DNA of 58,384 bases from Rodentibacter sp. Ppn85 (GTDB taxonomy: Bacteria; Pseudomonadota; Gammaproteobacteria; Enterobacterales; Pasteurellaceae): contig NZ_MLHS01000039.1 in the NCBI RefSeq assembly GCF_001999335.1, positions 1 through 58,384 on the forward strand. Reading direction: 5' to 3'. This document shows, in pieces, positions 58,210 to 58,384 of the stretch. Numbering within the stretch: the first letter of the stretch is position 1; each line of letters starts with the position of its first letter. Made by a program: the position numbers and the translations under genes. The notes under the pieces are model-generated. The model had not been told where the DNA came from and made no database searches. It was given only the letters and a program-made list of their open reading frames with translations.

Positions 58210-58384
58210 ATGGAACAAACATGGCGTTGGTATGGCCCCAAAGATCCTGTTTCTTTATCCGATATTCGTCAGGCCGGGGCGACCGGTATTGTGACCGCTC
58301 TTCACCATATTCCCAATGGAGAAGTTTGGAGTATTGAAGAAATTGAAAAGCGGAAAACCGAAGTGGAAAATGCCGGTCTAACTT
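58210..58384 (+). CDS. uxuA: Mannonate dehydratase, 5' end
   Basis: The first 58 residues are present before the window ends. [20 protein letters not shown] and [18 protein letters not shown] match UxuA, which dehydrates D-mannonate to 2-keto-3-deoxygluconate. An AGGAG ribosome site precedes the start; uxuR ends 28 bases before. The product would need KdgK and Eda, whose local copies are wrecked. Confidence 0.95.
   Translation, partial: MEQTWRWYGPKDPVSLSDIRQAGATGIVTALHHIPNGEVWSIEEIEKRKTEVENAGLT

Overview
The window is chromosomal DNA from a member of the Pasteurellaceae. The nine-base Haemophilus-type DNA uptake signal (AAGTGCGGT or its complement) occurs more than 30 times by eye, often as facing pairs that serve as terminators. 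From memory, several gene blocks also match the order in Haemophilus influenzae: cydC-cydD-trxB-cnoX, hemH-menI-ydiJ-ompA-grxD, thiB-thiP-thiQ-bioB, trxA-ldhA-metB, and the TRAP/uxuR/uxuA cluster. No insertion sequence, prophage or CRISPR array was seen.

Left edge (1-10.9 kb). A two-partner secretion locus runs leftward. A CdiB/FhaC-type outer-membrane transporter is followed by a giant CdiA/FhaB-type exoprotein of at least 2674 residues. The exoprotein frame is open to base 1, so its C-terminus (the toxin, if this is contact-dependent inhibition) and any immunity gene lie outside the window. A 557-bp gap with gene-like debris separates the locus from a leftward tRNA operon (Gly-Cys-Leu-Lys).

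Central metabolic core (11-34 kb). metB, ldhA and trxA are followed by putA-putP (proline use, with a perfect CRP site upstream). Then come the leftward TPP-riboswitch operon thiB-thiP-thiQ-bioB, grxD, a lemA/TPM-domain trio and ompA. Rightward genes ydiJ, menI and hemH follow. The leftward selD encodes a selenocysteine (in-frame UGA at codon 15) with a good SECIS-like hairpin right after it.

Aldonate cluster (32.9-37.9 kb). gntR, gntK, an L-idonate dehydrogenase, a gluconate 5-dehydrogenase and a GntP-type permease surround a control region with two GntR-type palindromes and CRP sites. Together they would import gluconate or idonate and deliver 6-phosphogluconate.

Redox and housekeeping (38-47.6 kb). 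cnoX, trxB, cydD and cydC are followed by the 4.5S (SRP) RNA gene on the opposite strand, then nrdG, a TatD-family hydrolase, an unrecognised gene, ppiB and cysS.

Lactate and hexuronate end (47.8-58.4 kb). lldP plus lutABC make an L-lactate import and oxidation unit. phnA follows. A deletion scar then joins the first part of kdgK to what looks like the end of eda. It sits directly downstream of a leftward TRAP transporter (dctP-dctQ-dctM) and a zinc alcohol dehydrogenase. Divergent uxuR and the start of uxuA close the window. The two catabolic clusters and the lactate block contain no exact uptake signal, unlike the rest of the window.
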